Assembly: GCF_900240995.1 (NCBI RefSeq)
Contig: NZ_LT965953.1
Coordinates: 579,303-643,302, forward strand
Direction: 5' to 3'
DNA length: 64,000 bases
DNA from: Bacillus sp. Marseille-P3661
Lineage (GTDB): Bacteria; Bacillota; Bacilli; Bacillales; Bacillaceae_J
Shown here: one piece after another, positions 61,333 through 64,000 of the stretch
Position numbering within the stretch: position 1 is the stretch's first letter
Layout: each line of letters starts with the position of its first letter
Program-made: the position numbers and the translations under genes
The notes under the pieces: generated by a model
Databases searched by the model: none
What the model saw: the letters and a program-made list of their open reading frames with translations, nothing else
Told to the model about the DNA's origin: nothing

Positions 61333-62346
61333 ATGATTTTTTTTAGATTGTTTATTTCGTTAACGAAAATAAATAACTGGCTGTTATTATGGGCAAGTCT
61401 TTCTCTTGTTTTATTTAGTACGTTAATTATTGCTTATCTCGAACCAGAAACGTTTCCAACTTTGTTCGAAGCTCTTTGGTGGGTAATGACTACTGTAACA
61501 ACTGTTGGCTATGGTGATTATTATCCTGTTACCGTGGCAGGACGGATTTATGCGATCTTTCTTTATATCATCGGTATAGGTTTAATTGGGGTTGTGATTG
61601 GGAAAATAGTTGATCTGTTTGTCATCATTCGTAAAAAAAGGGAGGGCGGCGAAATGACCTTTCAAGGTAACAATCATATTGTCATTGTAGGATGGTCAAA
61701 AAAGGCATTGTATGCTGTAGAGGAGATTATCGAATCTGAACCTCGTATTGATATTGTTATTATCGATACTTTAGAACAAGCACCGTTATTAGAGAAAAAT
61801 ATTCATTATATCAAGGGTGAAGCGTCTAAAAGAGCAATTTTAGAGAAAGCGAATGTTTCGAAAGCGAAAGCCGTGCTTATTTTTGCGGATGATAATATAC
61901 AGAACGCCTTATTAACAGATGGCAAATCGTTAATGATTGCATCTTCAATTGAAAGTATTGCACCGGATATTCATACGACTGTAGAAATAATGGATGAAGA
62001 ACATATTAAAAATTTTAAACATGTTAAAGTAGATGACTTTGTATTAACACATGATACTATATCACGACTCGCGGTTAGGTCAATCTTCACAAAGGGAGTA
62101 ACGAATGTTTACTCACAATTAATTAGTCGAAAATATGGCGAGGATTTATTTCCTATTCCCAAAAGAGAACATTGGATAACATACCGTGATGCATTTAATG
62201 ATTTGCTGAGTGAAGGGGCAACACTAATATCTGATAGAGATAAATTAGGTATAAACCGTCGGTTGGATGAAATGATTGAAGAGGATGCACAATTGTTTAT
62301 TATTTGTAACAAAGCAACTTACGAAAAGATACTGACTGATATGTAG
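61333..62346 (+). CDS. Potassium channel with RCK/TrkA-N domain (YugO-like)
   Basis: A 337-residue ion channel. It has two transmembrane helices (about 15-37 and 72-95) around a pore loop with selectivity filter TVGYG (57-61), then a cytoplasmic TrkA-N nucleotide-binding domain starting HIVIVGWSKKALYAVEEI. The arrangement matches MthK/YugO-type K+ channels; YugO supports electrical signalling in B. subtilis biofilms, but orthology is not proven here. ATG 61333 follows AGGGGG with 7 bases of spacing; upstream codons from 61258 are excluded. Confidence 0.9.
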   Translation: MIFFRLFISLTKINNWLLLWASLSLVLFSTLIIAYLEPETFPTLFEALWWVMTTVTTVGYGDYYPVTVAGRIYAIFLYIIGIGLIGVVIGKIVDLFVIIRKKREGGEMTFQGNNHIVIVGWSKKALYAVEEIIESEPRIDIVIIDTLEQAPLLEKNIHYIKGEASKRAILEKANVSKAKAVLIFADDNIQNALLTDGKSLMIASSIESIAPDIHTTVEIMDEEHIKNFKHVKVDDFVLTHDTISRLAVRSIFTKGVTNVYSQLISRKYGEDLFPIPKREHWITYRDAFNDLLSEGATLISDRDKLGINRRLDEMIEEDAQLFIICNKATYEKILTDM

Positions 62347-62406
62347 TGACAGCTTTTAAAAGGTTGACAAAAAGATAATCATGTAAACCGAAAGGGGACA
62401 TTATGG

Positions 62407-63846
62407 ATGTCATCTAAAATCAATTGGATAGAAGAAGTTCAAAAACGAAAGGAATCTATTATTCAGGATACACAAAAGTTTTTACAAATTAAAAGTGTTC
62501 TAGATGAAGAGCATACAACACCGTCTGCACCGCTAGGAGAGGGGATTCGCCGTGCCCTTGAATTTATGCTCGAAAAGGGTGAGCAGGATGGTTTTATAGT
62601 GAAAAATGTTGATGGCTTAGCAGGGCATATCGAATACGGTAAAGGAACATCTTTATTGGGGATTTTATGCCACGTTGACGTAGTCCCTGAAGGCGATGGG
62701 TGGACGAGTGCACCTTATAGTGCAGAAATTAGAGACGGAAAGATTTTTGCACGGGGAGCTATCGATGATAAAGGTCCAACAATGGCAGCTTATTATGCCA
62801 TGAAAATAGTAAAGGAGCTAGGAGTACCTATTGAAAAAAGAATTCGCATAATTCTGGGAACAGACGAGGAAAGTGATTGGCGTTGTGTTGAGCATTATTT
62901 TAAGCACGAGGAGATGCCTACAATCGGGTTTGCACCAGATGCTGATTTTCCTATCATTCATGCAGAAAAAGGTATTTTTGATTTTGAGTTCCATCAAAAT
63001 AATGAATTAAATATCGAGCCAACAATAGGCGTTACACTTTTGAATTTTGCAGCAGGGCGACGATTAAATATGGTCCCGGACTTAGCAGAAGCCATTCTTG
63101 TTGATAAGAGCGGGACGCAAGGCTTAAATGAAATTCGACAGCTTTTTGAGACATATTTACAGGAGCAAAACTTAAAGGGAAAAGCTGTAATCGATAACGA
63201 AACACAGCTATCTATCCGCCTCGAAGGTATATCTGCACATGGAATGGAGCCTAATAATGGGAAAAACGCAGGCTTATTATTAATTCAATTTTTACAAACA
63301 GTGAATGTAGATGCACGCGGCAATACTTATATTTCATTTGTAAACCAATATTTTGGGCAAGACACTCGCGGTATTGCTTTAGGAATAAATGATAGTGATG
63401 ATATTTCGGGTGAGCTTACAATAAACAGTGGTCTGTTTAGATATTCAAGGAATGAAGGAGGATCAATCGGCTTAAATTTGCGGTATCCTGTCAGGCATGA
63501 TATTGATGCTACAAAACAAAAATTAAAGGAAATCGCAGAGAATCATTCTTTTACGTTTAAGGAACTGAATGATTCTAAGCCACATCACGTTGATAAAAAC
63601 CATCCTTTAATAAATTCTTTAATAAAAGTTTATGAAGAACAAACACATGAAAAAGCAGAATTAATTGCAATTGGCGGCGGCACATATGCAAGGTCTTTGG
63701 CGGCTGGAGTTGCATTCGGTCCACTATTTCCAGGTCGCCCTGATGTGGCACATCAACGTGATGAATATATCGAAATTGAAGATCTATTAAAAGCAACCGC
63801 TATATATGCACAAGCTATTTTTGAGTTGGCGAAGGAGGATAAATAA
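62407..63846 (+). CDS. pepV: Dipeptidase PepV (M20, YtjP)
   Basis: A 479-residue zinc dipeptidase of the M20 family that cleaves Xaa-His and other dipeptides in the cytoplasm. Metal-site motifs are LCHVDVVPEGDGW, GAIDDKGPTMA, GTDEESDWRC and FAPDADFPIIHAEKG. The C-terminal GGTYAR and GPLFPGRPDVAHQRDEY segments are diagnostic of PepV. ATG 62407 has AGGGGA about 10 bases upstream. It lies downstream of the channel gene by 60 bases; co-transcription is possible. Position as B. subtilis ytjP. Confidence 0.95.
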   Translation: MSSKINWIEEVQKRKESIIQDTQKFLQIKSVLDEEHTTPSAPLGEGIRRALEFMLEKGEQDGFIVKNVDGLAGHIEYGKGTSLLGILCHVDVVPEGDGWTSAPYSAEIRDGKIFARGAIDDKGPTMAAYYAMKIVKELGVPIEKRIRIILGTDEESDWRCVEHYFKHEEMPTIGFAPDADFPIIHAEKGIFDFEFHQNNELNIEPTIGVTLLNFAAGRRLNMVPDLAEAILVDKSGTQGLNEIRQLFETYLQEQNLKGKAVIDNETQLSIRLEGISAHGMEPNNGKNAGLLLIQFLQTVNVDARGNTYISFVNQYFGQDTRGIALGINDSDDISGELTINSGLFRYSRNEGGSIGLNLRYPVRHDIDATKQKLKEIAENHSFTFKELNDSKPHHVDKNHPLINSLIKVYEEQTHEKAELIAIGGGTYARSLAAGVAFGPLFPGRPDVAHQRDEYIEIEDLLKATAIYAQAIFELAKEDK

Positions 63847-63873
63847 AACTCGGCTACCTTTGCCGGGTTTTTT
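63846..63873 (+). terminator. Terminator of pepV
   Basis: AAACTCGGC (63846-63854) pairs with GCCGGGTTT (63862-63870) with one wobble, followed by T. It overlaps the last base of the pepV stop codon. Confidence 0.88.
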
Positions 63874-64000
63874 GTATTATTTACATGGATTTATATTGTA
63901 ATGAAGTAATAGTGGGTGCCGTTGATGAAGGCGAAAATTAATTCTTTTTCTTTTCACTGAAATTTAGTAAACTTACCTATATTAATCTATAAATCAGTTA

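Overview
The window is a low-GC Firmicute chromosome, almost certainly Bacillaceae. Codon use, AGGAGG-type ribosome binding sites and frequent TTG/GTG starts fit this. So do the SAM (S-box) and T-box leaders, small sporulation-type proteins (YjcZ, Cse60, YteA) and an rRNA operon with no tRNA in its 16S-23S spacer. Gene order from the rRNA operon rightwards closely follows the ytx/men/metK/leuS region of Bacillus subtilis as I remember it: glgBCDAP, yteA, menFDHBE, ytkD, ytlACD, ytmA, pckA, metK, ytoA, ytpA, ytpB, ytqBA, ytzC, leuS, ytfP, ytgP, ytzG, ytzE, ytjP. A pflB-pflA pair, absent from B. subtilis, points to a facultative, mixed-acid-fermenting relative.

Layout. 1-6.0 kb: a PAS protein cut by the window edge, a BcrC-type phosphatase, tRNA-Gln, small and secreted proteins, and pyruvate formate-lyase with its activase. 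6.5-12.3 kb: a complete rRNA operon (two promoters, 16S, 23S, 5S) followed by tRNA-Val, -fMet, -Asp and -Glu. 13.3-21.4 kb: glycogen synthesis and breakdown. 21.5-25.3 kb: an SLH-domain secreted protein, a universal stress protein, an AIM24-family protein and a YteA zinc-finger protein. 25.6-32.4 kb: menaquinone synthesis. 32.4-36.3 kb: rhodanese, small conserved proteins, a NUDIX hydrolase and a flavoprotein reductase lacking an FMN domain. 36.3-36.9 kb: a cluster of intergenic repeats. 36.9-44 kb: the YtlACD ABC importer, a hydrolase, PEP carboxykinase and SAM-riboswitch-controlled metK. 44-46.9 kb: a cold-shock cluster (YdjO, Csp, DEAD-box helicase). 47-51.4 kb: the ytoA-ytqA genes, including terpenoid and tRNA-modification enzymes. 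51.6-63.9 kb: YtzC, an unpartnered amino-acid ABC ATPase, T-box-controlled leuS, a MurJ-type flippase, a pseudouridine synthase, a potassium channel and dipeptidase PepV.

Most of the window is well-understood core genome. I found no prophage, transposase, CRISPR array, toxin-antitoxin pair or defence island. The best candidates for undescribed biology are in non-coding DNA. A dispersed hairpin repeat matches the 23S-5S rRNA spacer without indels and shows compensatory stem changes. A 20-bp fragment of tRNA-fMet is duplicated around a 127-bp insert. There is a possible small RNA downstream of the tRNAs. Three adjacent cold-shock genes have long leaders, two with terminator-like hairpins and two with small upstream ORFs.
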